In this document: positions 25,435 to 35,479 of the stretch, piece after piece
Numbering within the stretch: the stretch's first letter is position 1
Layout of the letters: every line of letters begins with the position of its first letter
Source: Blepharisma japonicum
Lineage: Eukaryota; Ciliophora; Heterotrichea; Heterotrichida; Blepharismidae
Direction: 5' to 3'
Assembly (NCBI GenBank): GCA_949751835.1
Contig: CATKHK010000053.1
Span: forward strand, 124,001 to 188,000
DNA: 64,000 nucleotides
Notes under the pieces: generated by a model
Database searches by the model: none
Told to the model about the DNA's origin: nothing
What the model saw: only the letters and a program-made list of their open reading frames with translations
Translations under genes and position numbers: made by a program

Positions 25435-26154
25435 ATGCATTCGCAAGCAATTAAGAGCAATCTTTCTATTAATCCCTCACATTATCATCCTGCAATAAAA
25501 ATTTATAGTATCAATAAAATCATGGCAATAGTTGAAACCATACCTGTAGGGCCACTTCAGTGCAATATGGTAATAATTGCAGATCCAGTCACTTTAGAAG
25601 CTGTTTTAGTCGATCCAGGTGGTGACGCTGATGAAATCATCCAACTTATTGATTCTCGAGGATTTAAAATCAAACAAATCATAATTACTCATGGGCATGT
25701 CGACCATATCTTAGCAGCACCAGATATAGAGAAGCATACAGGAGCTCCTGTCTATTATAACGCAAATGACAGGAATTTATGACTAAGTATTTCTTTACAA
25801 TGCTTATTTTTAGGCGTCCAAGCTCCCAAAAAATGCCCTCCCCCTAAAAATAATTTAGAAGATGGAGATATCTTGCAAGTGAGAAATGGCCGAGTTATCC
25901 ATACACCAGGCCACACCCAAGGATCACTTTGCTTTTATTTCGATACCGACAAACTTGTTTGCACTGGTGATACGTTATTTTGTGGTGGAATCGGAAGAAC
26001 AGATCTGCCTGGAGGAAATATGCCACAACTAATGCAGTCCCTGCACGAAAAAGTAATGGCTTTGCCTGATGATACAAGGGTAATACCAGGTCATGGGCCT
26101 GAAACAACAATCGGTGAAGAGAAAAGATCCAACCCATTTCTAAATTTAAGCTAA
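25435..26154 (+). CDS. Metallo-beta-lactamase-fold hydrolase (glyoxalase II-like)
   Basis: Single-exon protein of 239 residues from the ATG at 25435. The metal-binding residues of the fold are all present: THGHVDH, HTPGHTQGS, the bridging Asp in CTGDTLF, and IPGHGPET. The compact size and motif spacing fit the small YcbL-type branch of the hydroxyacylglutathione-hydrolase family, which hydrolyses glutathione thioesters such as S-lactoylglutathione. A persulfide dioxygenase is an alternative but less likely given the motifs. The first ~29 residues before MAIVETIPVGPLQCN are Ser/Asn/His/Lys-rich and could be a mitochondrial presequence; a cytosolic form could start at the ATG at 25522. A TGA at 25780-25782 encodes Trp. 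The stop is only 22 bp from the convergent RRM gene. Confidence 0.88.
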
Positions 26155-26176
26155 AGATTTTATTTTCCTAAGTTAT

Positions 26177-27148
26177 TTAAGCACTTGGCTGGGCTGGCTT
26201 TGCTTCATTATTTCTTTTGTCTGCACTTAAATCAATTTTCAAAGGTTTTCCATTGAGTTTTTTCCCAATCAGATTTAACGAAAGATTTGCAGCATAGGAA
26301 TTAGTGAAATCTACATGGCAAAATCCTTTGTTTTTCCCTTCAGGATCTGTAGACATCCTGACAGATTTTACTTTTCCACAGCCTGAGAAGAAACTGGAAA
26401 TTTGGTCATAAGTAGTGGTTGGGTTAAGATTTCCCACAAAAATGGTTGATATTTTCTCAACTCTTTTCTGGATTGCTGGCAGCTGATCTGGGGTATTGAT
26501 TAGAAGTTCTTTTTCTTTGTAGAGGGCTTTATTTAGTTTTAGAGCTTTTTTGACGTCTGATTCATCTTTGAATTTTACGACTGCAAAGCCTTGAGACTCG
26601 TGTGGGACTGTGAAAGCGAATTCCCCACACTTTTTGAAGATTTTTTTGAGGGATTTTTGAGAAAAATCTGGTGGAAGGTTAGAAACTATGACTTTATGCT
26701 GGAATTCAGATTCGATATCAGCCTTGGATTCCTCTTTTTTATGCTTTTTGCTTGGAGCTGGCTCTGAACTATCTGAAGCTTTTCGCTTTTTCGGAGCTTC
26801 ATCTTCTTCTTCAGACTCTGGCTCTTTCGATTTCTTTGATTTTCCTTTACTTTTCTTCTGCTTTTTTTCTGGAATCTCCTCATCGCTTTCCTCAGAATCG
26901 CTTTTATCCTTTTTCTTCTTGTCTTTTTTCTTTTTTTTCTTTGACTGAGGCTCTTCACTTTCATGTGAAGCAGTTGAAGATTTTCTTTTGCTCTTTTTCG
27001 GGGCGACTTCTTCTATTTCTTCTTCTGAGCTTTCGTCTTTCTTTTTCTTTTTATCTTTGGTCGATTTCTTTTTTGATGCTTTAGTGTGAACTATTTCTTC
27101 TTCTGACGAATTTTCTTCCTCTACTTCTTTTGGCTGCTTTTTGCCCAT
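26177..27148 (-). CDS. Nucleolin-like protein with two RRM domains
   Basis: 323 residues. The first ~145 are low-complexity and highly charged, with alternating Glu/Ser clusters (SSEEEI, likely casein-kinase-II-type sites) and Lys runs (KKKKKKDKKKK), which suits a nucleolar or nuclear protein. Two RNA-recognition motifs follow: residues ~150-220 (HKVIVSNLPPDFSQ ... QGFAVVKF) and ~232-305 (STIFVGNLNPTTTYDQIS ... NKGFCHVDF), each with recognisable RNP2 and RNP1 strands. The C-terminus is short and lacks the GAR domain of animal nucleolin. A role in rRNA processing or ribosome assembly is inferred from this layout. No introns. Confidence 0.85.
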   Translation of the reverse strand: MGKKQPKEVEEENSSEEEIVHTKASKKKSTKDKKKKKDESSEEEIEEVAPKKSKRKSSTASHESEEPQSKKKKKKDKKKKDKSDSEESDEEIPEKKQKKSKGKSKKSKEPESEEEDEAPKKRKASDSSEPAPSKKHKKEESKADIESEFQHKVIVSNLPPDFSQKSLKKIFKKCGEFAFTVPHESQGFAVVKFKDESDVKKALKLNKALYKEKELLINTPDQLPAIQKRVEKISTIFVGNLNPTTTYDQISSFFSGCGKVKSVRMSTDPEGKNKGFCHVDFTNSYAANLSLNLIGKKLNGKPLKIDLSADKRNNEAKPAQPSA

Positions 27149-27254
27149 TTTGTGAATATTGTTAGCAATTAGACATTTTAATGTGGAAATGGAACTAGAG
27201 TAGAAAATTTTCTAATTCTTATTCTAAAGTAATGCTTATATATAAATACATAAT

Positions 27255-28574
27255 TTATTGAGTTAGCCAAGATCGTTCACTCACGTCTAAATTCATTATA
27301 GAGATTCCTGCCATATCAGTATGAGTTCTTTCATATTGATCTAAGTATGCTTTATAGTCTTTCTTGCATAGTGGGCATAACGGACTTGTGTCAAACCAAA
27401 CATCAATGCAGCATTGATGAAAAACATGCATACATCCTAGCTTTCGCACTTTTGATGAACCTACAAAGGACTCTTGGCAGATGCTGCATTTTTCTTCGTC
27501 TGTTAATTTAAGATCCTCATATAAAGCACAAGGGTAATTTTCTTGCAATTTTTGTCTCTCATTAGGATCTGGCTGCCTTGGTCTTGGCTCCAAAGAAGGC
27601 ATTATTTGGTTTTTTCTTAACTTTATTTTTCTTATAATAAGTAATGCGATCCCTATCACAATTAACAAAATTGATAAGCTCAGCAAAACCCAAAATAAAA
27701 CAGAAACAGGTGACTCATTTCCGTGAGCAGAGCATGCAATTGAAATCATAAGACTTGAATCTTTTACATGCAGAAGCACAGAAATTAATCATAAAGAGCT
27801 ATCATATTCAGAAAGCGAAATAATGCAAGTTTCATGGTCTATTGAATACTTCAATTGGCAGATTTCTGAGTAATCTCTTGCAGTCGGCAAACTACTCATC
27901 CCTGTTCCTGAGTTTTTGAAATAAACAGTTACATTCCCATTATCTGATTTAAACAACTTGCACTTTAAATAATCTCCGCCCACATCATTTATTTCCATAT
28001 ATTTGTATTGATTTATAGTGATAATCCCATATGCGGTTTCTAATTCCAAGTCTGTCAGAGCAACACTGCAATCATCATCTCCGTATCCATAATCGCAGGA
28101 GCATTTCCCTGAATTGCATCTTCCATTGTGAGAGCATGAGTTTGGGCAAACTGGGCTAGCTAAATAGATATTACTATATGAACTGACATTTAAATAATAT
28201 TGGACACCAAAATTACTATAATAAGTTACCGCTATATATAAATTTTTGCTTGCAGACAAATTCGGAGGTTTTATAAGTAAATGTCCATATGTCTTGTTGA
28301 GAATTCATGAATTTCAATCTATATAATCAGCATCACAAATTCAGCTTGAATTCGCACTATTTCAAACTACATTAGGAGAACTCCCGAATTTTGAAGAAAG
28401 TAAAGGAATTTCTAGTGAGCTACTTTGCAGTTCAATATAAATGTAACTAGCTGCAATATCATTTGTATAGTCAATTTCAAAAATATTGGGAGATGTGTAG
28501 ATACCGTTAAGGAGAACTTTGGAACGAGAGAATAAGAAACATATGCTCATAACTAAGCCCACATTTCTGATCAT
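27255..28574 (-). CDS. EGF-like / transmembrane / RING-H2 protein, probable E3 ubiquitin ligase
   Basis: Single exon of 439 residues, rejoined through several TGA Trp codons (for example in NVVWNSANSSWICD). The ATG at 28574 gives a signal peptide (MIRNVGLVMSICFLF). The luminal part holds an EGF-like motif near residues 140-168 (CPNSCSHNGRCNSGKCSC). A strong membrane segment lies at about 290-312 (VLFWVLLSLSILLIVIGIALL). The cytoplasmic part ends with a RING-H2 finger at about 363-405 (CSICQ, then CMHVFHQCCI and CPLC). This is the general layout of membrane RING E3 ligases such as the PA-TM-RING group, but with an EGF-like domain instead of a recognisable PA domain. Likely role: ubiquitination at an endomembrane or the cell surface. 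Confidence 0.85.
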
Positions 28575-28653
28575 GGATCTTATTGAATATATTTTTTTAA
28601 CATGAACAATAATGAGGAATAACACTGATGATTATGAAATTAAGTTAAATTAA

Positions 28654-29844
28654 TTAATGGTAAAGGATAAGCAAAGCTGCAGATATCCCTAAAATATAAG
28701 CAAAATCGCTGTTATATTCTTTTCTCTTACTGAGATATTCACTTTGAAATAATTCAAGTACGCAGTCTTCAGAGCCTTGGATTTGAGGGAAATTGTTCAC
28801 ATATGCATAATAATAGTCTAGCGCATTATAGTCTTTTTTATCCCAGTATAGTTCTCTACAGCGATTGACAAACCTTCTCATAGAATGACATTTATGAAAA
28901 TCAGAACTGCTCATACCCTTTTTTTCTAACTCGATAAGCTTGGAATATGGAGAATCTCCAGGGAATAAAGGACAATAAGCAGTTCCATTAGCATTTAGTC
29001 CACATACGCATGGAGAGCTCATAGAGAATGGATTTGTAAAAAAAGAATCCGATGCTGATTTGCAGGTTGATCCAGGCTCACAAGGATTCGGCAAATTTGG
29101 ATCTTCAGATGCTAATGATTTCACACAATAGTTAACTCCTACTTGAGTTTGACAGACACTTGAAGAGCATAGCAAATTACTATTATAAAAGCAGTTAGCA
29201 ACAATTTCGCCTGGTTGAAGAGAGTAATATGATATACATTTATTTGAAGGATCTGAGCTTCCTGATACTTGAACATTACATCCAGCTCCATTCACACAAT
29301 CATAATCATCCGTACATCCGCCTGCCCCAATTTCAAGTTGTGGTTGGCAGCTTCCAGCTGCAGCTCCATCTGGAATTAAGCAATGAAGCCCAACATTGCA
29401 TTCCTTTGTGCTTGCACATGAAGCATCTTGAGGCTGCCCTATACAAATTCCTTTTTTACAAGCAATGCAGCCTTGAGTACAGTCTGAAGCATTTTGGCAT
29501 TTTTCGCCAGGCCAGCTTATTTCTGTCGTTGGGTTTCTTGGTGGAATTGAACATGTAGAATTGGCTGATGACATAATGTTGCATAGAGAATATGTCTTGT
29601 CAGTGCATTTACTAACGTAATATGTATTATCGGCTGCAACAAAATAAATACAAGTTTTAGGGTCAAAAGTTTGGGACTTCTGTTTGCATGTATACATTTG
29701 GCAGGTTTCTGCATTAATATCAGAATCAGAAGAAATTGGAAAGATTTCAGAGCCCTCATATTTCTCGTCGTATATGAAGAGTTCTTGAGAATGGACAAAG
29801 AAAAGAATCGTGATGCAAATAAAATAAAAGCTCGTGGCTGCCAT
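28654..29844 (-). CDS. Secreted Cys-rich protein, single module, probable GPI anchor
   Basis: 396 residues, no introns. The signal peptide is MAATSFYFICITILFFVHSQ. The body is Cys-rich with many short C-x(4-10)-C loops (for example CTQGCIACKKGICIG, DYDCVNGAGCN) and a more helical C-terminal part (KCHSMRRFVNRCRELYW). It ends in a hydrophobic stretch (FAYILGISAALLILYH) with no following charged residues, typical of a GPI-attachment signal. No named family is recognised; the loop pattern resembles ciliate surface Cys-rich proteins. The plus-strand gene at 30966-33056 carries two copies of the same module, including the DYDCVNGAGCN motif. Probably a cell-surface protein. Confidence 0.8.
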   Translation of the reverse strand: MAATSFYFICITILFFVHSQELFIYDEKYEGSEIFPISSDSDINAETCQMYTCKQKSQTFDPKTCIYFVAADNTYYVSKCTDKTYSLCNIMSSANSTCSIPPRNPTTEISWPGEKCQNASDCTQGCIACKKGICIGQPQDASCASTKECNVGLHCLIPDGAAAGSCQPQLEIGAGGCTDDYDCVNGAGCNVQVSGSSDPSNKCISYYSLQPGEIVANCFYNSNLLCSSSVCQTQVGVNYCVKSLASEDPNLPNPCEPGSTCKSASDSFFTNPFSMSSPCVCGLNANGTAYCPLFPGDSPYSKLIELEKKGMSSSDFHKCHSMRRFVNRCRELYWDKKDYNALDYYYAYVNNFPQIQGSEDCVLELFQSEYLSKRKEYNSDFAYILGISAALLILYH

Positions 29845-30168
29845 TTATTGTAGTCAAAATATGAGATCGAGAATTAGTAATTAAGTTATTTCCAATAGTT
29901 TATTTATATTACTGAAGTATGAAGATTTAGGAAATTATTTGGGTTAATGCTTAATGAAAGCTTTTGAACGATATAATAGCTATAGATAAACTTTTAGGCA
30001 ATATATAATTAATTGAAATATATATACATTTAAATTAAAAAATGATGAATATTTAGATATTTCGTATTTGAATAAAAAAATTAAGATAATTAAATTTATA
30101 ATTTAAAATAGTTAATTTAATTTATAATGATCTCTGAATAAATTTCAGCTTAGTTAATTTTAGTCAAA
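29845..30168. other. AT-rich spacer
   Basis: 324 bp, extremely AT-rich, between the Cys-rich gene start and the PLAC8 gene end. No gene seen. Confidence 0.5.
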
Positions 30169-30492
30169 TTACGCCCTTCTTTCCTCCACCTTCATAACTT
30201 CTCGATATTCTTGAGTAGCTGCACATGGATTAAGGAATGTATGAAACAAGCAGTCCTTACAGAAATTGCTCTCTATATGATATTTTTTCCTAATTTGCTC
30301 ACGGTTGATAGCATGGCCAATGCATCATCCAAAAATTGGGATCACGAATGGAATTACATACCCTTCTCTTATTGATTTATTAATGGCATATGCTTGGAGT
30401 CCACAAGTACCAAAAGGAACACAAAATGCGATTAAGCAGCTACACATTTCAGTAAAGCATCCACAAATATGTTCATCAAATTGTCTTGACAT
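30169..30492 (-). CDS. PLAC8-family Cys-rich protein
   Basis: A 107-residue protein, easily missed because a TGA splits it in a standard-code scan. It reads MSRQFDEHICGCFTE, then CVPFGTCGLQAYAIN, then FGWCIGHAINREQIRKKY, and ends with NFCKDCLFHTFLNPC AATQEYREV. The C-x(2)-C clusters, the CVPFGTC-like stretch and the DCxxHxxLxPCxxxQEYREV ending are hallmarks of PLAC8/Cornifelin proteins (in plants PCR/FW2.2-like), which are small membrane-associated proteins linked to metal transport and growth control. The Trp of the FGW motif is encoded by TGA. The stop is TAA. A function here is not shown. Confidence 0.9.
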
Positions 30493-30965
30493 TTCTGTTT
30501 ACCATTTTAAGCTTAATTGTCATTATTATGGGCTTATTGAGATATAAAAAATTGGAAACTTGGTTCATGTAGAAAAGCTAAAATCTTTTTCGAATTTACC
30601 TTCATAGCAATCAATGTTAAAACTCCTGAGGTCGTTATGCAAACGCCCTAAAGCAAACAATTATTCCAATAAAAGCTAAATTTCCTTGTGGTAAGCAGGT
30701 GTTCTAACTAAAGTATGAAGGAGGAAAAGACATTATGGGAAAAGCTTTTAAAAATCTTAATTTACTTTAGTAAACGAAGAATTTCAAAAGGAAAAGAACG
30801 CACTCAAGAAATAGCTAAAAGATCATGTAAAATTTATGAAAAGCCATGCTTCCTGATTTTAGCTTTTTCTTATGAAATAAAGGAGATTGGTGAAAATAAA
30901 TCGCTCATGATAATTTTAAGAATTAATATTTTTGATTATGCTTTATTATTCGTTATAATAAATAA
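30493..30965. other. Divergent spacer with one doubtful ORF
   Basis: 473 bp between divergent genes. An 86-codon frame at 30715-30975 is Lys/Ile-rich, matches nothing I know and overlaps the start of the next gene, so I treat it as chance. The region should hold promoters for the PLAC8 and double-module genes. Confidence 0.5.
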
Positions 30966-33056
30966 ATGCTTTTAAAGGTGCTTTTCCTTTACATTTTCTT
31001 CGCCTCTGCTCTTTTACTATTAGATGAAGAGATTATACCAAACATCTCAAGCTTAAAAGTTGGAAAAATACAATATCCGAGAAATATATCTCCCATGATA
31101 TTAAATGATTACACTGAGTCACAAGACACAGGCTCACTTTCATGTCAAAAATTCTTTTGCAAACCTTCAAGCATGATCTTTGCAGCAGGCACTTGCGCTT
31201 ATAACAATGTATCTGCACTCAGTATTTATGTACAAAATTGCAATGGTAATTTAGTGTGTGAACCATTAAGCGGTAATAATAATTATACCTGCCAGATTCC
31301 GCCTGTATATCCTAATAATCTTTATCCTGGTGAAAAGTGTAAAACTCTTTCAGATTGCATTTCATCATGCAAAAGTTGCACTAACGGCATTTGCGTAGGA
31401 GCAGATTTAGGTGCAGATTGCTCTTCCTATTCTGACTGTAATCCCTCATTAACTTGTTCTTCTTCTACTAGCATGTGCGTAGCCCAAATTCAAATAGGCG
31501 AATATGGGTGCAAAACTGATTATGATTGTGTAAACGGAGCAGGATGCAATTCTACAAATAATAATGTAGGTTACTGCATATCATATTTTTCTGTCTTACC
31601 TCATCAATATGTTGGAAGTTGTTATAGAGGACAAAGCTCATTATGCTCTAGCTTAACTTGCGCTCAATATGGAAATCAATTTTTATGCACAATTCCTATT
31701 GCATCAGCATCCTCACTTCCAGTATCTTGCTCGGTCAATGGTAATTGCAGTTCAACTTCAGATCCCTTTTTTAATCCACCTTTCAATCTATCAAGTTATT
31801 GTAGTTGTGGTTATAATTCAAATGGTAACTCTTATTGCTCTTTGCTTCCTGGTGATCCATTATATATGAACTACATAAATCAATATAAAAAATGACTAAC
31901 AAGTTCAGCAATTAGGAATTGTAATACAATGAATAGATTTGATTTAACATGCATATCAAATTGATGGGACACTAAAAATTTTAATATTTTGATGTATTAT
32001 AACCTTAATGTAATCGCTTATACAAGTGTCCAAGCTGCTCCGAGTTGTGTTCTTCAAACACTTTTCCCTGAATACCTACAATATCCAAGTCCTACCCCAT
32101 TTTGTCCTACCTTCCAATGCAAATTAGCAAATCAAGTATTTGAAAGCAGCCAATGTGCATACTATGATGGCAATATGAATTTTTATGTTCAGGCTTGCTC
32201 AAATCCAAATACAGTTTGCAATTTCATCTCAGGACAAAACTCCACATGTGTACCAATAATAAAATATCCTGGTCAAAATTGCACTTTTAGTAATGAATGC
32301 TATACCTATGCATGCGTAAATGGTGTCTGCCAAGGAGGGGGAAAAGGTTCAAAATGTGAAAAGAGTGCCGCTTGTAACCCAGGGCTTTACTGTTCAAACA
32401 ATGAATGTAAGCCACTTAAAGGAATGGGAGAAAGCTGCACTAGTGATTCTAACTGTGCATATGGCTCATTATGCATGAGTAAGATTCAGAGGTGTGTTCC
32501 TATTGGCTCCTTAGAAGTTCACTCACCAGTAAATGAGTGCCCAAATAACATTAATTTACTTTGTCAATATGGATCTTGTATGCAAAATCAAGATTCTGGG
32601 AATTTTTATTGCTCTGAATCTGTGCAGGCTCAATCAGAGTTTCCTGAACTCTGCGATGGTAATGGTGGGTGTTGTAACTCTACAAATGATGATTTTTTTT
32701 CTCCAAGCAATTTAACTGAAAGCTGTTTTTGCATATCAAATGCAACATACTCAGGAGTCTGCCCATTATTCCCTGGAGATGGGCCAATGCAGCTTGCAAT
32801 TCAACAAGTAATGAGCTGGCATAAAAGTGACGCTATTAAAAAGTGTAATTCGGATAAGAGAGAATATATTAGTTGCGCTAAAGAAATGTGGGACTCGACT
32901 AATTATCAAAACCTGATAAATTACTTATCATACGTCCAATTTTATCCGATAAACTTAGAGTTTAATAAGTGCGTTAAGAGCGCTCTGACAGCGAATTTAT
33001 ATGGCAAAATGAGCAATTATCTCACAAGCTATAGATTCTCGAACTTTAATTCTTAA
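30966..33056 (+). CDS. Secreted Cys-rich protein with two tandem modules
   Basis: 696 residues in one exon once TGA (several codons around 31893-31965) is read as Trp. A signal peptide (MLLKVLFLYIFFASALLLL) is followed by two homologous modules, roughly residues 45-350 and 365-690. Each runs SCQKFFC/FCPTFQC-type opening, then CxxxCxxCxxGxCxGxxxG loops, then DYDCVNGAGCN or SNCAYGSLCM, then C-C-x-N-ST-DxFFxP and a helical end (IRNCNTMNRFDLTCISNW; KKCNSDKREYISCAKEMW). Each module matches the single-module protein at 28654-29844 along most of its length. Unlike that protein it has no hydrophobic C-terminus (it ends in YRFSNFNS), so it is probably secreted rather than anchored. The function is unknown. 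Confidence 0.82.
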
Positions 33057-33386
33057 AACTAAAGCTCTTTTAAAACTTCTTATCTTTTTCTCTCTGTTAT
33101 TGGAATAAATTTCTTCCTCAAATTAATTTTTTCGCATTTGACGATTTGAATTTTTTATTTTACTCCTGTAAATTTTTTAAATGTAACAGCCTAAAATTAT
33201 TACTTTTAATTAATATGAAAATTATAAATATCTCGTTAGTTTAAAGGTTGAAATAATTAAGAAATATTAATAATAGAATCATCAGTTTAAAAAACTGCCA
33301 TTTATATTTTTTTTTAGATGAAATTTACATTAGAGATCTTTAAAGCTTAATTGAAACCAACTTATATTAGAGTAAATCTAATGAAG
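33057..33386. other. AT-rich spacer before the retrotransposon relic
   Basis: 330 bp of AT-rich sequence with no gene seen. Confidence 0.5.
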
Positions 33387-33782
33387 GATGCGCAATAGGT
33401 GTAATACATAGAATGAGAGCAGGCTTTATACTGCAACACTAATGCAAAGATGAGACATCTTGCACGTGATGGAATGTGCGAATGCTGGAAGGTACCAGAG
33501 ACTGAGTATCATGTAGTGACAGAATGCACTAGGTATACCAAGCACAGGGTGATACTACAGGATAGGTTAGACGAGTCAGGTATTGATTGATCAACACTTG
33601 GAATGATGCAGGTAGTATTTTATGGAGCAAGATTTAAGGCATGTATGAAGCAACTCTTACTTGAAGGAAAAGATGATGCAGTGCACAGGTGGATGCTGCA
33701 GTGAAGCGGTTTCACTTGAAGATATTCAGGGATAAATCAAAGAATCTATCATTTTCAAGTCTTTAATAACTTTTATTCATAA
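33387..33782 (+). mobile_element. Relic of a non-LTR retrotransposon (3' end of ORF2, zinc-binding domain)
   Basis: The stretch is less AT-rich than its surroundings. A frame from 33450 encodes RHLARDGMCECWKVPETEYH followed by VVTECTRYTKHR, which has the C-x-C-x(5-6)-E-T-x2-H-x4-C pattern of the zf-RVT domain at the end of LINE-type reverse transcriptases. Directly upstream, in another frame, lies IHRMRAGFILQH, resembling the R-x-R-T/A-G motif that precedes this domain, so the copy is frameshifted. No reverse-transcriptase core or endonuclease is present, so this is a truncated, decayed 3' fragment, as left by 5'-truncated LINE insertion. It lies between two genes with no sign of damage to either. 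Confidence 0.7.
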
Positions 33783-33799
33783 CAATATTTAGCATTAAG

Positions 33800-35092
33800 T
33801 TACATAAGATTACAATGAGATTTGCAAACCTTTTCATCGTTCCTTATATTTTCTTGCATTGCATCAGATTCTTCATAGAGCTTTCCCAAGATCCTTAATC
33901 TATGCCCAAACTTATCGACTCCGATATCTTCAAGTTCTTTATGTCCTAATTGATATTTAGACCCCATTTGCTTGATTAAGAATCCCATATCATCATACCC
34001 AGCTCTTTTAAAATTTTCTGTCAAAAAGGAAAGCTTAATTAATTTTAACCACTCTTGGACTGAAATGCACACTTCTTCGTAGAGCCTGCTTTCTTTGTAA
34101 TCGTTTTTAATATCTTTATTCCTATAGCAATATTCTTCTAGGGCCATTATAAGTCTAATTCTGTGTCCTGCCTTTCTTATCCCTATATTTTCAAGAATTT
34201 CGTCATTAATTGGCGAATTTCCTCTCATTTCTTCATAGATCAGCTCTAAATCGTCATATCCTGCATTTTGCAGTACTTCAAAATACTCTTGAAGATTATA
34301 TCTGCTAAGAAAATCATAGAGCTTATTTAACGAACATTGTGTTGTGATCTGCATCTCCTCAGAATCGGACCCACTTACCTGATCAGGTGTTAAATAAGGC
34401 GATTCTTTTATAATTGATGACAGATCTGTTTCAGCTAGTGAATTTATTTTTGTGTGATTTTCTTTCTTGATTTTGTCGTCAATTTCCAGTAGTTCTTTTA
34501 TTTTTGTATTAAAAGCTAAATCGTATGGAATATTTTCATCATTATCTTTTATTGACTTATCAGCAAAGCTTTCTAGCAGCAATTTAATGCAGTCAGCAGA
34601 ATTGCATTCAGCTGCATAGTGAAGTGGAGTCCTGCCAAGAAAATTATTTTTCTTATTTGGATCAGAACCACACAAAAGCAATAGCTCAACCATATCCTTA
34701 TCACCTCTAAACGCTGCATTATGCAAGGGCGTCTCGCCATCAATAGTTTCACTATTGGGATCCGCGCTATAATGTATCAGATTTGTAGCAATCTCTAATA
34801 GAGAGTTATCAGCAGCATGGTGTAGGGGTGTTTCCCCTATATTGTTAGTAATATTGGGATTTACACCTTTAAGAAGTAAAAAATTTACAAGTGTTATATT
34901 TTCTTCCAAGACCGCTTGAAATAAGATTGAAGCGTTCACCTAAATATTTTTCACCTTTTCGTGGGCCTTGTTAAATAATTCTGGATTTTCAAGTAAAATT
35001 TTTCCGGATATAGAAGGCTTGCTAAACATGTAAGCTTCTATAAGGTCTGTTTTGGTGAAATTTGATAAGCTATAGTTACCATTAGGCTTCAT
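33800..35092 (-). CDS. Ankyrin-repeat protein with two SAM domains
   Basis: Two exons (34955-35092 and 33800-34939) joined across a 15-nt intron, giving 425 residues. The first exon supplies 46 residues from the ATG at 35092. Ankyrin repeats occupy about residues 46-205 (TPLHHAADNSLLEIA, TPLHNAAFRGDKDMVELL, TPLHYAAECNSADCIKLL). Two SAM domains follow: LYDFLSRYNLQEYFEVLQNA ... GIRKAGHRIRLIMAL and VQEWLKLIKLSFLTENFKRA ... GVDKFGHRLRILGKL. The IGxxKxGHRxRIL endings are textbook SAM helix 5. Ankyrin-SAM proteins (ANKS, SANS) act as scaffolds through SAM oligomerisation; that role is inferred here. No enzymatic domain is present. Confidence 0.9.
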
Positions 35093-35479
35093 ATTTAGTA
35101 ATTATTGTTGAATAAACAGAAGCTGCTTTAAGCTTCATATTTAAGGTGATAAGCTGCATTAATCAGTTTTTTTTAAAAATAAATTCACAAATATAAAAGC
35201 AAAGAAATAGAATTTAAATTTCAAACGATTTTTATATTTTTGAAATTAAATTGGGCTTTGCTCATCTATTGTGTTTATGGCAGTTACAGGCTCAAAATTT
35301 TAAAAGGGTTTTTTAATAAAGAAATTGCTTAAAATCTTTAATCAAAAAATTCCATAATTATCTTTATAAACAATATATATTTATAAAAATGAAATTTATT
35401 TTTGCCCATTGTTTTAAAATACCCTTTTTACAAACAAATATGCATGTTTATATAAAGAACGATTAGAGGATAATAAAAA
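35093..35479. other. AT-rich spacer
   Basis: 387 bp of AT-rich sequence upstream of the ankyrin gene and downstream of the TPR gene. No gene seen. Confidence 0.5.

Noticed and set aside
26688-27084. Plus-strand Ser/Phe/Leu-rich ORFs opposite the RRM gene
   Set aside because: They are the complement of the Lys/Glu/Ser low-complexity region and carry no independent signal.
30715-30975. 86-codon plus-strand ORF
   Set aside because: It overlaps the start and signal peptide of the strong gene at 30966, has low-complexity Lys/Ile content and no homology cue.
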